A DNA stretch of 64,000 nt from Streptomyces cinerochromogenes (GCF_014648635.1 NZ_BMRM01000013.1:128738-192737), one strand, 5' to 3'; positions 32,446 through 41,568 are shown, numbered from the stretch's first letter. Numbers and translations: made by a program. Notes: generated by a model not told the origin, from the sequence alone.

Positions 32446-33018
32446 TTACGCGTCGAGCGTGGCCGCTGGTTCGGCGGGACGGCACAGTCCGTGGGCCGGG
32501 GACTGCGGCGCGGGAAGCTCCCACCTGACCTCGCCCTCGTACCGGTGCTCGGTGGGAGCGAGTCCGGCTGCGGCGGCGACGGCGGCGGATGCCCGGTGGT
32601 CAGGATGGATGTGGGCACGGATCGTCTGCACGCCTTGCTCCTGCAGCCAGGCGACGAGTCCTCGCGCCGCCTCGGTGGCGATGCCCCGGTTCTGCCACGG
32701 AGTTCCGACCACCCAGGCCACCTCGGCCACACATCCGTGGGCGGCGGCGGTGACGGTGGCCTGGACCGTTCCGGTCAGGCGCTTCTCCTCGCGGAGCCTG
32801 ATCACCCAGTTCCACCACGTCCGGGAGGGATCCGGTGAGCCGGCGACCAGGCGTTCGTACCGTGTGCGCAAGTCCTGCGGAGAGTGCGGGGCGCCGCCGA
32901 TGAAGGCATGCAGTTCCGGATCGGACAGCACGTCGGCCATCTCGTCCGCGTGCTCGACGGCGAGCGGCAGGAGGCTGAGTCTGCCGGTCTCCACAGCCCC
33001 GATCTCCATACCGTGCAC
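32446..33018 (-). CDS. GNAT-family N-acetyltransferase (RimJ/RimL-like)
   Basis: A 190-residue acetyltransferase. The acetyl-CoA loop is VVGTPWQNRGIATEAARGLVAWL (Q/R-x-x-G-x-A type), preceded by the LTGTVQATVTAAAHGCVAEVAW strands and followed by IRAHIHPDHRASAAVAAAAGL. The N-terminal ETGRLSLLPLAVEHADEMADVL fits the branch that modifies protein N-termini or small amines. The GTG at 33018 has GGGAGA close upstream; an ATG nine bases inside is an alternative. The substrate is unknown. Confidence 0.8.
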   Translation of the reverse strand: MHGMEIGAVETGRLSLLPLAVEHADEMADVLSDPELHAFIGGAPHSPQDLRTRYERLVAGSPDPSRTWWNWVIRLREEKRLTGTVQATVTAAAHGCVAEVAWVVGTPWQNRGIATEAARGLVAWLQEQGVQTIRAHIHPDHRASAAVAAAAGLAPTEHRYEGEVRWELPAPQSPAHGLCRPAEPAATLDA

Positions 33019-33154
33019 GCTGTCTCCCGTCCGAGCGTTCCATCCACCGGTGGCCGTCCGACCCTACGGTGCCGGGGCCGGTTACTGGCCGGTTCACAGC
33101 GCTTTGTAAGATCCATTCCGACCAACTCAAGCCCTATCTGGGGGATTACAACCT

Positions 33155-33463
33155 ATGACCAAGCGCCTTTCCGCCCTGGCCGTCTCCGCGGTCATCGCCG
33201 GTGGGTTCCTCGTCACGTCGGTGCCCGCTCACGCGGCCACGCCGGCCGGCCACGGCGCGATCGTGTCCAAGGCCGCCATCACGTGCAACGAGCGCCAGAT
33301 GCGCCAGCAGATCGCGCAGCTCAAGACCAAGGCCGCGCAGCTGAAGCGGCTGGGGGAGGACGCGGCGGCCAGGAAGGCCCTCGCGGACGCGGCCGCCATC
33401 CAGCGGCGGCTCGACCAGTGCATCAAGACCGAGGAGAACCAGAGCAAGCCGTTCCCCGGCTGA
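33155..33463 (+). CDS. Small secreted protein with helical, two-cysteine mature part
   Basis: A 102-residue precursor with a clear Sec signal peptide (KR at 3-4, hydrophobic core LAVSAVIAGGFLV, cleavage near AHA-AT, residue about 28). The mature part is a short amphipathic helix pair (QMRQQIAQLKTKAAQLKRLGEDAAARKALADAAAIQRRLDQC) with two cysteines, one at each end, likely joined as a disulfide hairpin. No family is recognised. A GGGGGA ribosome site precedes the ATG, and a strong terminator follows, so it is transcribed alone. Confidence 0.75.
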   Translation: MTKRLSALAVSAVIAGGFLVTSVPAHAATPAGHGAIVSKAAITCNERQMRQQIAQLKTKAAQLKRLGEDAAARKALADAAAIQRRLDQCIKTEENQSKPFPG

Positions 33464-33476
33464 GTCTCCCTCTCCT

Positions 33477-33521
33477 GTGTGGCGCTGCCCGTCCCCGTTC
33501 CGGGGGCGGGTGGCGCCACAC
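33477..33521 (+). terminator. Long hairpin terminator after the small secreted protein gene
   Basis: GTGTGGCGC pairs with GCGCCACAC, and inside it CCCGTCCCCG pairs imperfectly with CGGGGGCGGG around a short TTC loop. It begins 13 bases after the stop codon and can also serve the convergent pentapeptide gene. Confidence 0.8.
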
Positions 33522-33544
33522 GCTTGTCCCACCCACGGCCGCCT

Positions 33545-34273
33545 TCAGTGGGCGCTGTCCTCCAGGTGCGGACAGGGTGCTTTCTGCCCTCCTTTGAAAC
33601 CGTCCTCCTTCTGCTCCTGCTCCGGGGTCACCAGGTGTCCGCGTTTGTCTTCGAAGGCCCGCACCCAGGTCTCCCTGAGCTGCTCGGGCTTCACCGTGGC
33701 CGGCCAGCACGTGCGCCCGTTCACCTGGGCCCCGTCGAGCGCGTTCGGTGAGACGCCGCCGATGTCCGCGTGCGTCATGTTCGTGCTCTGCAGGAGGGCG
33801 CCATGGAGATCGGCCCCGTTGAGGCTCGCGTCTTCGAGATCGGCGCCAATCAGTTCGGCGCCCTCCAGATCGGCACCGTCGAACGTCGCGCCCTGCAGTA
33901 CGGCGTCCCGGAATCTGGCACCTCTCAGGTCGAGTGTCCGGAAGTCCGCGTCGCGCAGGTTCTTGCCGCTGAAGTTGATGCCTTTGATGTCCCGGCCGCC
34001 GGGGGTGAACCCAGGGATGCTCTCGGCGGCCTCGACGTTCGCTCGCCATGTGGCGTACTTCTGGGACTGCTCGAAGGACGCCTGGAGGAACAGCACCGCC
34101 AAGCCGACGGCCAGGCCGGTGATGAGGCCTCCGCCCAAGGCGGAAAGCACTTCGATCCTCGGCTCCTGCTCCCTCTCGTGGACGGCCATCCGCCAGGCGA
34201 TCACGGCGAAGAGGGCACCGAGAACGACCAGTGTGGAAACGAGGGCCCACTGCCATGGGCCTGCGACGGGCAT
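33545..34273 (-). CDS. Membrane-anchored pentapeptide-repeat protein
   Basis: A 242-residue protein with two N-terminal transmembrane helices (ALVSTLVVLGALFAVIAW and ALGGGLITGLAVGLAVLFL). A run of pentapeptide repeats A(D/N)LxG follows from about residue 95 to 165 (NFSGKNLRDADFRTLDLRGARFRDAVLQG, ADLEGAELIGADLEDASLNGADLHG). Such repeats form a right-handed quadrilateral beta-helix. The C-terminal 60 residues are charged. The function is unknown; soluble relatives mimic DNA, but membrane-anchored forms like this are uncharacterised. It is convergent with the secreted-protein gene. Confidence 0.78.
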   Translation of the reverse strand: MPVAGPWQWALVSTLVVLGALFAVIAWRMAVHEREQEPRIEVLSALGGGLITGLAVGLAVLFLQASFEQSQKYATWRANVEAAESIPGFTPGGRDIKGINFSGKNLRDADFRTLDLRGARFRDAVLQGATFDGADLEGAELIGADLEDASLNGADLHGALLQSTNMTHADIGGVSPNALDGAQVNGRTCWPATVKPEQLRETWVRAFEDKRGHLVTPEQEQKEDGFKGGQKAPCPHLEDSAH

Positions 34274-34361
34274 GGCAAGTCTCCCCTGTATCCGGGAGGG
34301 TCTCGACCAGCGTCATGGTGGCGCGCGGGGGCGCTTGCGAACAACGGCTTCGGACAACTGC

Positions 34362-34466
34362 GTCGAATATGTCGAATATCGCGAAGAGTGACTGCGAAGA
34401 GTGCCTCCGAAGAGGATCTCCGTCGAGTAACTTCGTCCCATTTCTTGCTTCTATACGCTTCTATAC
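34362..34466. repeat. Cluster of three short direct repeats in an AT-rich gap
   Basis: Three different exact duplications fall within 105 bases: GTCGAATAT twice in tandem (34362-34379), GCGAAGAGTG at 34381-34390 and again at 34394-34403, and GCTTCTATAC twice in tandem (34447-34466). The region is markedly AT-richer than its surroundings and lies upstream of the pentapeptide gene's start. No gene is seen in this 236-base gap. Confidence 0.7.
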
Positions 34467-34509
34467 GCCGGGCAGCCCTTGATCGCAAACGGGCTCCGCA
34501 GGCGCATCC

Positions 34510-35472
34510 TCAGAACGCCCCTGCCAAGGAGGCCGCACCGCCGCCGCGTGCCCGCTTGAGCCGCTCCCGGTACGCCGGTGCCTCATGGGCGACGGTCCAG
34601 TAGGCCTCCTCCAGCGCGGGGAACGCTTCGTCCAGTTCGGTCTCCGTGCGGGCCGCCAGCAGGAGGCGTACTCCTATGGGGTCGCCCTTCAGCGGGCGGA
34701 TCGCCAGGTCGGGGCGCGGGTGGGCGGTGGGCTGGCTGACCGTGACGACCTCGCCGGTGGCGGCCAGGGAGTACGCGGTGAGGTAGTCGCCGTGCAGCAT
34801 CTCGGGGTTGAGGCCCGCCGCGCGCAGGACCCGGGACAGGCCGTCCCACTCGCCGTCGACCGTGGAGTCCACCATCCAGCGGTCGCCGGCCAGATCGGCG
34901 AGGGCCACCTCCGGCTGGGACGCCGCGGGGTGGTCCGCGGCGAGCGTGACGAACTGGGGTTCGCGCTCGACCAGCACGCGCAGGCAGAGGCCCGGGGGGA
35001 CGCGCAGCGGACTGCCCTCGACCTCGTGCACGAAGGCCATGTCGAGCCGGCCGGCGGCGACCATCCCGAGCAGGGCGTTGGCGGACACGTTCATCTGCAG
35101 GGTCGGTTCGAGGCCCTGGCCCCGGGCTCTGAGCAGGCGCAGCCAGCCCGGGATGGCGCGGCTCGCGGTGGCGCCGATGCGCAGCCGGAATCCGCCGGCG
35201 GCACGGGCGGCGGCCGCCCTGGTCTCGGTGACGATCGCCGCGAACTCCGCGACCAGTGGTCTGGCCCGGCTCAGCACGGCCAGCCCGAGGGGGGTGGGGC
35301 GGCAGCCGGTCCGGGTGCGGACGAAGAGCTGGGCACCGAGAGCGCGCTCGATGCGTCGTAGCTGCGTGCTCAACGAAGGCTGCGCCAGGCCGAGTTGCCG
35401 AGCGGCTCCGTGCAGGCTGCCGGTGTCGGCGATGGCGCAGAGAACGCGCAGATGCCTCACCTCCAGCTCCAT
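34510..35472 (-). CDS. snpR: LysR-family activator of the snapalysin gene
   Basis: A 320-residue LysR-type regulator. The helix-turn-helix occupies residues about 1-60 (MELEVRHLRVLCAIADTGSLHGAARQLGLAQPSLSTQLRRIERALGAQLFVRT), followed by the two-lobed effector domain. Divergent arrangement with a snapalysin gene matches the well-known Streptomyces snpR/snpA (mprR/mprA) pair, in which the LysR protein activates the protease. The ATG at 35472 opens the HTH; an upstream in-frame start would add 17 unconserved residues across the promoter. Confidence 0.87.
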   Translation of the reverse strand: MELEVRHLRVLCAIADTGSLHGAARQLGLAQPSLSTQLRRIERALGAQLFVRTRTGCRPTPLGLAVLSRARPLVAEFAAIVTETRAAAARAAGGFRLRIGATASRAIPGWLRLLRARGQGLEPTLQMNVSANALLGMVAAGRLDMAFVHEVEGSPLRVPPGLCLRVLVEREPQFVTLAADHPAASQPEVALADLAGDRWMVDSTVDGEWDGLSRVLRAAGLNPEMLHGDYLTAYSLAATGEVVTVSQPTAHPRPDLAIRPLKGDPIGVRLLLAARTETELDEAFPALEEAYWTVAHEAPAYRERLKRARGGGAASLAGAF

Positions 35473-35511
35473 GGGAGGAGCGTAGGGCGGCGCCGGGCAC
35501 CACACCAGATG

Positions 35512-35563
35512 TTCAACTTCCAATGAAAGTGGACGAGTCGGCCACCGATAGCCCGGTGCTATC
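35512..35563. promoter_or_regulatory. snpR/snpA divergent regulatory region with two inverted repeats
   Basis: TTCA-N8-TGAA at 35512-35527 has the shape of a LysR box, 40 bases upstream of snpR's start. A perfect GATAGC-CCGGT-GCTATC dyad lies at 35547-35563. LysR proteins usually bind two such sites in the shared region, so both are candidate SnpR sites. Confidence 0.55.
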
Positions 35564-35653
35564 CCCGATTGCCATCATCCGTCGCCCCGTTGGTCTGCCC
35601 GAGACTCACTGGCAACCGATCGTTCAACCCCACAGGACGAGAAGGAGCCCCCC

Positions 35654-36343
35654 ATGGCGTCGTTCCGCAGCAGCACCGGGCCGAAGAGATCCAGGAGCCT
35701 CGTGGCCCTGGCGCTCGGCCTCGGTCTGGCCTCCGCCGCGCTCGGCACCGCGAGCCCGGCGAACGCGAACAGCACCGCGGACACCCCCGCCCGTACCGCC
35801 GTCTCCGGATACACGGCCACGGCCGACAAGGCCGGCACCAAGGCGTTCTTCGACGCGGTGCTGAAGTCGGTCGCCAAGAGGCAGGCCGAGCAGCCGTCCC
35901 TGAAGGCGGTGACGGTCTACTACAACGCCTCCCAGGCGCCGAGCTTCCGCTCCCAGATATCGAGCGCCGCCTCCATCTGGAACAGCTCGGTGTCGAACGT
36001 CAAGCTCCAGGCCACTTCGGGCAGCGGCGACTTCGCCTACTACGAGGGCAGCGACCCGCGCGGGTCCTACGCCTCCACCGACGGCCACGGCAGCGGCTAC
36101 ATCTTCCTGGACTACACGCAGAACCAGCAGTACGACTCCATCCGGGTCGCCGCGCACGAGACCGGCCATGTGCTGGGCCTGCCCGACCACTACAGCGGCC
36201 CGTGCAGCGAGCTGATGTCGGGCGGCGGGCCGGGCCCGAGCTGCACCAACCGGTACCCGAACTCCACCGAGCGGGCCCGGGTCAACCAGCTGTGGGCCAA
36301 CGGCCTCGCCAAGGCCCTCGCGCAGGTGGGCAAGGCGGGCTGA
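35654..36343 (+). CDS. snpA: Snapalysin, small secreted neutral protease (M7)
   Basis: Secreted zinc protease of 229 residues. The signal peptide covers about residues 1-39 (RSRSLVALALGLGLASAALGTASPANA), followed by a short propeptide. The mature domain begins around AVTVYYNAS. The metzincin-like zinc site is H168-E-T-G-H172-V-L-G-L-P-D178, with Asp as third ligand, which defines family M7, essentially restricted to Streptomyces and close relatives. Two cysteines (SGPCSEL, GPSCTN) likely form the conserved disulfide. The divergent LysR gene is its activator. Confidence 0.93.
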   Translation: MASFRSSTGPKRSRSLVALALGLGLASAALGTASPANANSTADTPARTAVSGYTATADKAGTKAFFDAVLKSVAKRQAEQPSLKAVTVYYNASQAPSFRSQISSAASIWNSSVSNVKLQATSGSGDFAYYEGSDPRGSYASTDGHGSGYIFLDYTQNQQYDSIRVAAHETGHVLGLPDHYSGPCSELMSGGGPGPSCTNRYPNSTERARVNQLWANGLAKALAQVGKAG

Positions 36344-36395
36344 CCCCGCGAGCGCCCCAAGCCGGCGGCTCCCCCACAGCCCGGGCGCTCATCAC

Positions 36396-36430
36396 GGTAC
36401 GGACCGCGGCACCGGCCCGCGGTCCGTACC
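36396..36430 (+). terminator. snpA terminator
   Basis: A perfect 14-base-pair stem (left arm GGTACGGACCGCGG) with a 7-base loop, 52 bases after the snpA stop. A short GTGTGC-type simple repeat follows at 36431-36453. Confidence 0.8.
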
Positions 36431-36510
36431 CGTGTGCGTGTGGGTGTGCGTGTGACGACCGCCTCGGCCACGGTGGGGGCGAACGCGGCCGTCGACTCCT
36501 GGGGCCGGAC

Positions 36511-37653
36511 TCAGGCGACGGCCGGCCGGCCGCTCTCCCCGGTCTCGTGGTGGATCGGCGTGCCCGAACCGGTCAGGGGGACGCCCGTGCCGCCCCGTCT
36601 GGCGGCGACGATCTCCGCGGTGATCGACAGGGCGGTCTCCTCCGGTGTGCGGGCGCCGAGGTCGAGGCCGATCGGTGAGCGCAGCCGGGCCAGTTCGCGT
36701 TCGGTCACGCCTTCCGACCGCAGGCGCCGGTTGCGGTCCTCATGGGTGCGGCGTGAGCCCATCGCGCCGACGAACGCGACCGGCATCCGGAGGGCCACCT
36801 TCAGCAGGGGTACGTCGAACTTGGCGTCGTGGGTGAGCACGCACAGGACCGTACGCGTGTCGGTCGCGGTGCGCCGCAGGTAGCGGTGCGGCCAGTCGAC
36901 CACGACCTCGTCGGCGTCCGGGAAGCGGTCGCGGGTGGTGAAGACGGGGCGGGCGTCGCAGACGGTCACGTGATAGCCGAGGAACTTGCCGGCCCGGGCC
37001 AGCGCCGACGCGAAGTCGACCGCGCCGAAGACGATCATGCGCGGGGGCGGCACGTTCGACTCGACCAGCAGCGTCAGGCCGCCGGGGCAGTGCGAACCGT
37101 CCGCCGAGACGTCCACCGTGCCGGTGCGGCCCGCCTCCAGCAGGGCCCGGGCCTCCTGCGCCGCCGTCCGGTCCAGGTCCGGGTGGCCTCCGAGGCCGCC
37201 CTCGGACGTGCCGTCGGACCGGACCAGCAGGGCCCGCCCGAGGAGTTCGGCCGGGCCGCGGGCGACCCGGGCGAGGGCCGCCGGCCGGCCTTCGGCAGCG
37301 GCCGACAGCGCCGCTGCGACGGCCGTCCGGGCGGGCGACTCGCCGACCACCGGGGTGATCAGCATGTCGATGGTTCCGCCGCAGGTCAGGCCCACGGCGA
37401 AGGCGTCCTCGTCGCTGTAGCCGAACCGTTCGCGGATGCTCTCCCCGGTCCGGAGCGCCTCTTGGCACAGGTCGTACACGGCGCCCTCGACGCAGCCGCC
37501 GGAGACCGAGCCGATGGCGGTGCCCTCCCGGTCGACGGCGAGGGCGGCGCCGGGGCCGCGCGGTGCGCTACCGCCCACGGACACCACGGTGGCGACGGCG
37601 AACTCGCGTCCCTCCTCGATCCAGTGGTGCAGTTGTGCGGCCAGGTCAAACAT
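36511..37653 (-). CDS. XdhC-family molybdenum cofactor maturation factor
   Basis: A 380-residue protein of the XdhC/CoxI/PaoD type that binds and sulfurates molybdenum cofactor before insertion into the oxidase. The N-terminal XdhC domain shows VATVVSVGGSAPRGPGAALAVDREG and GSVSGGCVEGAVYDL. The C-terminal Rossmann domain shows PPRMIVFGAVDFASALARAGKFLGYHVTVCDAR and PVAFVGAMGSRRTHEDR. It is the last gene of the four-gene oxidase operon and overlaps the catalytic-subunit gene by 8 bases. The ATG at 37653 starts at the conserved MFDLAAQLHHW. Confidence 0.88.
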   Translation of the reverse strand: MFDLAAQLHHWIEEGREFAVATVVSVGGSAPRGPGAALAVDREGTAIGSVSGGCVEGAVYDLCQEALRTGESIRERFGYSDEDAFAVGLTCGGTIDMLITPVVGESPARTAVAAALSAAAEGRPAALARVARGPAELLGRALLVRSDGTSEGGLGGHPDLDRTAAQEARALLEAGRTGTVDVSADGSHCPGGLTLLVESNVPPPRMIVFGAVDFASALARAGKFLGYHVTVCDARPVFTTRDRFPDADEVVVDWPHRYLRRTATDTRTVLCVLTHDAKFDVPLLKVALRMPVAFVGAMGSRRTHEDRNRRLRSEGVTERELARLRSPIGLDLGARTPEETALSITAEIVAARRGGTGVPLTGSGTPIHHETGESGRPAVA

Positions 37654-39793
37654 CCGTCGCCCCCGTGGCGGCCGACAGGACGCGGTCCGGCCGGATGGGC
37701 AGGCTGCGGTGGCGCACACCGGTCGCGTGCCAGACCGCGTTGGCGACGGCGGCGGCGGCACCGACGATGCCGATCTCGCCGATGCCCTTGATCCCCACGG
37801 GGTCGTCGGGGTCGGTGTCGTCGATCCAGTCGGCCTCGATACGGGGGACGTCGGCGTGGGTGGCGACGTGGTAGCCGGCGAGGTCGGCGCCGACGTGGCC
37901 GCCGGAGGCGCGGTCCCGGGCCGCCTCCTCGTGCAGAGCCATGGAGATGCCCCAGATCATGCCGCCCAGGAACTGGTTGCGTGCGGTGAGCGGGTTGACG
38001 ATCCGGCCGGCGGCGAAGATGCCGAGCATGCGTCGCACGCGTACCTCGCCGGTGGTGACGTCCACGGCGACCTCGGCGAACTGCGCCCCGAAGGAGTGCC
38101 GTTCGGCGGGGGTGAGGGCGCCGAGGGCCTCGGTGGTGTCGGAGTGCACGGTGAGTCCCTCCGCGGGGATGTCGGCGCCGAGGGCCAGCCGTTCGCGGAG
38201 TTCGCCGGCCGCCGTCTTGACGGCCCAGGACCAGGAGCGGGTGCCCATGGAGCCGCCGGCGATCATCGCCGGGCCGAAGTCGCTGTCGCCGATGCGCACC
38301 CGGATGCGCTCCGGGGCCGTCCGGAGGGCGTCCGCGGCGACCAGGGTGAGCGCGGTACGGGCCCCGGTGCCGATGTCCGCCGCGGAGATCCGCACCGTGA
38401 AGGTGCCGTCGGGATGCGCGGTCGCCGTCGCGGTCGACGGTGCCGCACCGGCCGGGAAGGAGGCGGCGGCCGTGCCGGTGCCGAGCAGCCAACGGCCCTC
38501 CCGGCGCAGTCCGGGCCGCCGGTCGCGCTCCGCCCAGCCGAACCTGCGGGCGCCCTCGCGGAAGCAGGCGGCCAGGTTGCGGCCCGCGAACGGCAGACCC
38601 GACACCGGGCCCGTCTCCGGTTCGTTCCGCAGGCGCAGCTCGATCGGGTCGATCCCGCACTTCTCGGCGAGTTCGTCGAGCGCCGCCTCCAGCGCGAACG
38701 ACCCCGGTGCCTCGCCCGGGGCGCGCATGTAGGTCGGGGACGGCACGTCGAGCCGTACGACGCGGTTGGCGGTGTGGTGGGCGTCGGCGTCGTACATCAC
38801 CCGGGCCACCCCGGCGCTCGGCTCGACGAACTCGTACACCGTGGAGGTGCGGCTGACGGCGCGGTGCTCCAGGGCGCGCAGGCGTCCGTCGGGGTCGGCG
38901 CCGAGCCGGATCCGCTGGGTGGTGGGGCTGCGGTACCCGGCCAGGGAGAACATCTGGCGCCGGGTCAGGACGACCCGAACGGGTCGCTGCAGCAGGGTCG
39001 CGGCCATCACCGCGGCCACCTGGTGGGCACGGACGCCCTTGCTGCCGAAGCCGCCGCCGACGTGTTCGGAGCGTACGCGCACGGAGGCCGGGTCGAGCGA
39101 GAAGAGGTTCGCGAGTTCGCCGGCGACCCAGGTGACGCCCTGGTTGGAGTCGATCACCTCCAGCCGTCCGTCGTCCCAGCGGGCGGTGGCCGCGTGGGGT
39201 TCCATCGGGTTGTGGTGCTCTTCGGGGGTGGTGTACTCGGCGTCCACGACGACGGCCGAGGCCGCCAGTTGGGCGTCGAGGTCCCCCTTCTCCGTCACCG
39301 CCGGCATATGGCCGTCCACCGGGTAGGCGTCGGGGTGGTCGCCCGTGAACTCGACGTCGTGGGGCTCCTGTTCGTAGCGCACGACGAGGGCCTCGGCGGC
39401 TTCCCTGGCCTGCTCGGAGGTCTCCGCGACGACCAGCGCCACCGGCCAGCCCTGGTGCGGCACCCGGTCGTGCTGGAAGACGGCGCAGGTCGGGTCGGGC
39501 GTGCCGAGCATGCCGTGGTAGTCGGTGACGAGGTGCGGGGCGTTGCGGTGGTCCAGGACGGCGAGGACTCCGGGCATGGCGAGCACGGGGTCGGTGTCGA
39601 GGGCGACGATGCGGCCGCGGGCGACGGTGGACAGCACCAGCCAGCCGTGGGCGAGGTCGGCGAAGGGCACCTCCGCCGCGTAGCGGGCGGCTCCGGTGAC
39701 CTTGTCCCGGCCCTCGACCCGGGTGTGGCCGGTGCCGACGGACGGCGCCTGGACGGAGGTCGTCGCGGTCGTCCCGGTGGTGACGGTGGTCAT
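37646..39793 (-). CDS. Molybdenum-binding catalytic subunit of a xanthine/aldehyde oxidase-type enzyme
   Basis: A 715-residue large subunit. It contains the substrate-domain opening RVEGRDKVTGAARYAAEV, the Moco-binding HVGGGFGSKG loop near residue 240, PTYMRAPGEAPGSFALEAALDELA, and the catalytic glutamate region near the end (DPVGIKGIGEIGIVGAAAAVANAVWHAT). The family hydroxylates purines or aldehydes using a Mo centre. The operon order FeS-FAD-Mo-XdhC equals that of the E. coli paoABCD (yagTSRQ) aldehyde oxidoreductase. The substrate is not decided by sequence. Confidence 0.88.
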   Translation of the reverse strand: MTTVTTGTTATTSVQAPSVGTGHTRVEGRDKVTGAARYAAEVPFADLAHGWLVLSTVARGRIVALDTDPVLAMPGVLAVLDHRNAPHLVTDYHGMLGTPDPTCAVFQHDRVPHQGWPVALVVAETSEQAREAAEALVVRYEQEPHDVEFTGDHPDAYPVDGHMPAVTEKGDLDAQLAASAVVVDAEYTTPEEHHNPMEPHAATARWDDGRLEVIDSNQGVTWVAGELANLFSLDPASVRVRSEHVGGGFGSKGVRAHQVAAVMAATLLQRPVRVVLTRRQMFSLAGYRSPTTQRIRLGADPDGRLRALEHRAVSRTSTVYEFVEPSAGVARVMYDADAHHTANRVVRLDVPSPTYMRAPGEAPGSFALEAALDELAEKCGIDPIELRLRNEPETGPVSGLPFAGRNLAACFREGARRFGWAERDRRPGLRREGRWLLGTGTAAASFPAGAAPSTATATAHPDGTFTVRISAADIGTGARTALTLVAADALRTAPERIRVRIGDSDFGPAMIAGGSMGTRSWSWAVKTAAGELRERLALGADIPAEGLTVHSDTTEALGALTPAERHSFGAQFAEVAVDVTTGEVRVRRMLGIFAAGRIVNPLTARNQFLGGMIWGISMALHEEAARDRASGGHVGADLAGYHVATHADVPRIEADWIDDTDPDDPVGIKGIGEIGIVGAAAAVANAVWHATGVRHRSLPIRPDRVLSAATGATDV

Positions 39794-40782
39794 CGAGCGG
39801 TCTCCTCGGCGAGTTCGGTCAGGACGGTCACCACGAGGTTGCGGATGAGGTCCACCTTGTAGCCGTTGTCCGGCAGCGGCCGAGCCGCCGCCAGCTCGGC
39901 GTCGGCCGCGGTGGCGTAGGTCTCGGCGCCGGCCGGCGCGCCGGTCAGGACCCGCTCGGCGGCAGCGGCCCGCCACGGGCGGGAGGCGACGGCCCCGAAG
40001 GCCAGGCGGGCCTCCCGGACGACGCCGTCACGGATGTCGAGCGCGGCGGCGAGGGAGCCGATGGCGAAGGCGTAGGAGGCCCGCTCGCGCACCTTGCGGT
40101 AGCGGGAGTGGGCGGCCACCGGTGCGGGCGGCAGCGTGACGCCGGTGATCAGCGCGCCCGGCGGCAGGGCGGTCTCGCGGTGCGGGGTGTCCCCGACGGG
40201 CAGGTAGAAGTCGGCGAGCGGCAACTCCCCGGCCCCGTCCGCGGTTTCGAAGTGGACCACGGCGTCGAAGGCGGCCAGGGCGACGCCCATGTCCGAGGGG
40301 TGTACGGCCACGCAGTGCTCGGAGGCGCCCAGGATCGCGTGGTTGCGGTGCTCGCCGGTGAGGGCGGGGCAACCGCTGCCGGGCACCCGCTTGTTGCAGG
40401 GGCGGCTGACGTCGGTGAAGTAGCCGCAGCGGGTGCGCTGGAGCAGGTTCCCGCCGACCGTGGCCATGTTGCGCAGCTGTCCCGACGCGCCGGCGAGCAC
40501 CGCCTGGGCGAGCGCCGGGTAGCGGCGCCGCACCTCCGGGTGGGCGGCCAGGTCGCCGTTGGTGACGGTGGCGCCGATGCGCAGACCGCCCTCGGGCGTC
40601 GACTCGATCCGGTCGAGCGGGAGTTCACGGATGTCGACGAGCCGTACCGGCCGCTCGACACCGGTCTTCATGAGGTCGACGAGGTTGGTGCCGCCTCCGA
40701 GGAAGCGGGTGTCCGGGTCGGCGTCGAGCAGTGCGACGGCGCCGGCGACGTCGTACGCCCGCTGGTAGTCGAACTCCCTCAT
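39790..40782 (-). CDS. FAD-binding subunit with predicted extra [4Fe-4S] cluster
   Basis: A 330-residue CO-dehydrogenase-flavoprotein-type subunit. FAD-binding segments are RFLGGGTNLVDLMKTGV and GASGQLRNMATVGGNLLQRTRC. Unlike ordinary xanthine-dehydrogenase flavoproteins it carries an insert with four cysteines (RTRCGYF, RPCNKR, GSGCPAL, EHCVAVHPSDMG), the same arrangement that binds an additional [4Fe-4S] cluster in PaoB- and HcrB-type subunits. This supports the aldehyde-oxidoreductase branch. The gene overlaps both neighbours by ATGA. Confidence 0.87.
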   Translation of the reverse strand: MREFDYQRAYDVAGAVALLDADPDTRFLGGGTNLVDLMKTGVERPVRLVDIRELPLDRIESTPEGGLRIGATVTNGDLAAHPEVRRRYPALAQAVLAGASGQLRNMATVGGNLLQRTRCGYFTDVSRPCNKRVPGSGCPALTGEHRNHAILGASEHCVAVHPSDMGVALAAFDAVVHFETADGAGELPLADFYLPVGDTPHRETALPPGALITGVTLPPAPVAAHSRYRKVRERASYAFAIGSLAAALDIRDGVVREARLAFGAVASRPWRAAAAERVLTGAPAGAETYATAADAELAAARPLPDNGYKVDLIRNLVVTVLTELAEETAR

Positions 40783-41360
40783 GCCACGGTCTCCTTCGCG
40801 TTCGTCCCGGACTCCACGCTTCCCTCGTCCGTCCGGGCCCGCGCCGCGCGGGCCACCGCCTCGACGATCGAGACGTACGCGCCGCAGCGGCACAGGTTGC
40901 CGCTCATCCGCTCCCTGATCTCGTCGGCACTCAGGGCCGGCGGCCCCGCTTCGGGGCGGACGTCCTCGGTGACGGCGCTCGGCCAGCCCGCCGCGTGTTC
41001 CTCGATCATCCCGATCGCCGAGCAGATCTGGCCCGGTGTGCAGTAGCCGCACTGGTAACCGTCCAGATCGAGGAAGGCCTGCTGCACGGGGTGCAGCCGC
41101 TCGCCGTCCGCCACGCCTTCGATGGTGGTGATCTCCCGGCCCTCGGCCGCCACGGCCAGCTGCAGGCAGGCGACGGACCGGCGGCCGTCCAGCAGGACCG
41201 TACAGGCCCCGCACTGTCCCTGGTCGCACCCCTTCTTGGTGCCGGTCAGGTCGAGCCGCTCGCGCAGGGCGTCGAGCAGGGTGGTGCGGTGATCGACGGG
41301 CAGTGTGTACTTCTCGCCGTTGATCTTCAAGGTGATGACACTGGACGTCGAAGAGGCCAT
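40779..41360 (-). CDS. [2Fe-2S] subunit of the molybdenum oxidase
   Basis: A 193-residue small subunit with both iron-sulfur domains. The plant-ferredoxin-like cluster is KKGCDQGQCGACTVLLDGRRSVAC; the second four-helix cluster is GYQCGYCTPGQI and GNLCRCGAY. The E. coli PaoA homologue has a Tat signal for periplasmic export; here the chain starts MASSTSSVITLKINGEKY with no signal, so the enzyme should be cytosolic. The ATG at 41360 is chosen over a start six bases upstream. It is the first gene of the operon. Confidence 0.88.
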   Translation of the reverse strand: MASSTSSVITLKINGEKYTLPVDHRTTLLDALRERLDLTGTKKGCDQGQCGACTVLLDGRRSVACLQLAVAAEGREITTIEGVADGERLHPVQQAFLDLDGYQCGYCTPGQICSAIGMIEEHAAGWPSAVTEDVRPEAGPPALSADEIRERMSGNLCRCGAYVSIVEAVARAARARTDEGSVESGTNAKETVA

Positions 41361-41568
41361 GAGCAAGCTTCTTTCGCATTTCAGGACAGACGGAGGACCT
41401 GCAGCCGGGGTCTGGGCGGCGGGGAGGTGCGTCGTGCTGGGCGGCGAGGGGGAGTGCGTCGTACGGGCCTGTGCCGCGGGGCCGTAGCGAAGGTGCGGGG
41501 GTGCCGGGGCCGAACAGTGCAGCTGACGACTGCCGTAGGGGCTCGTCCGCCGCTATGGTGGACGCGAC

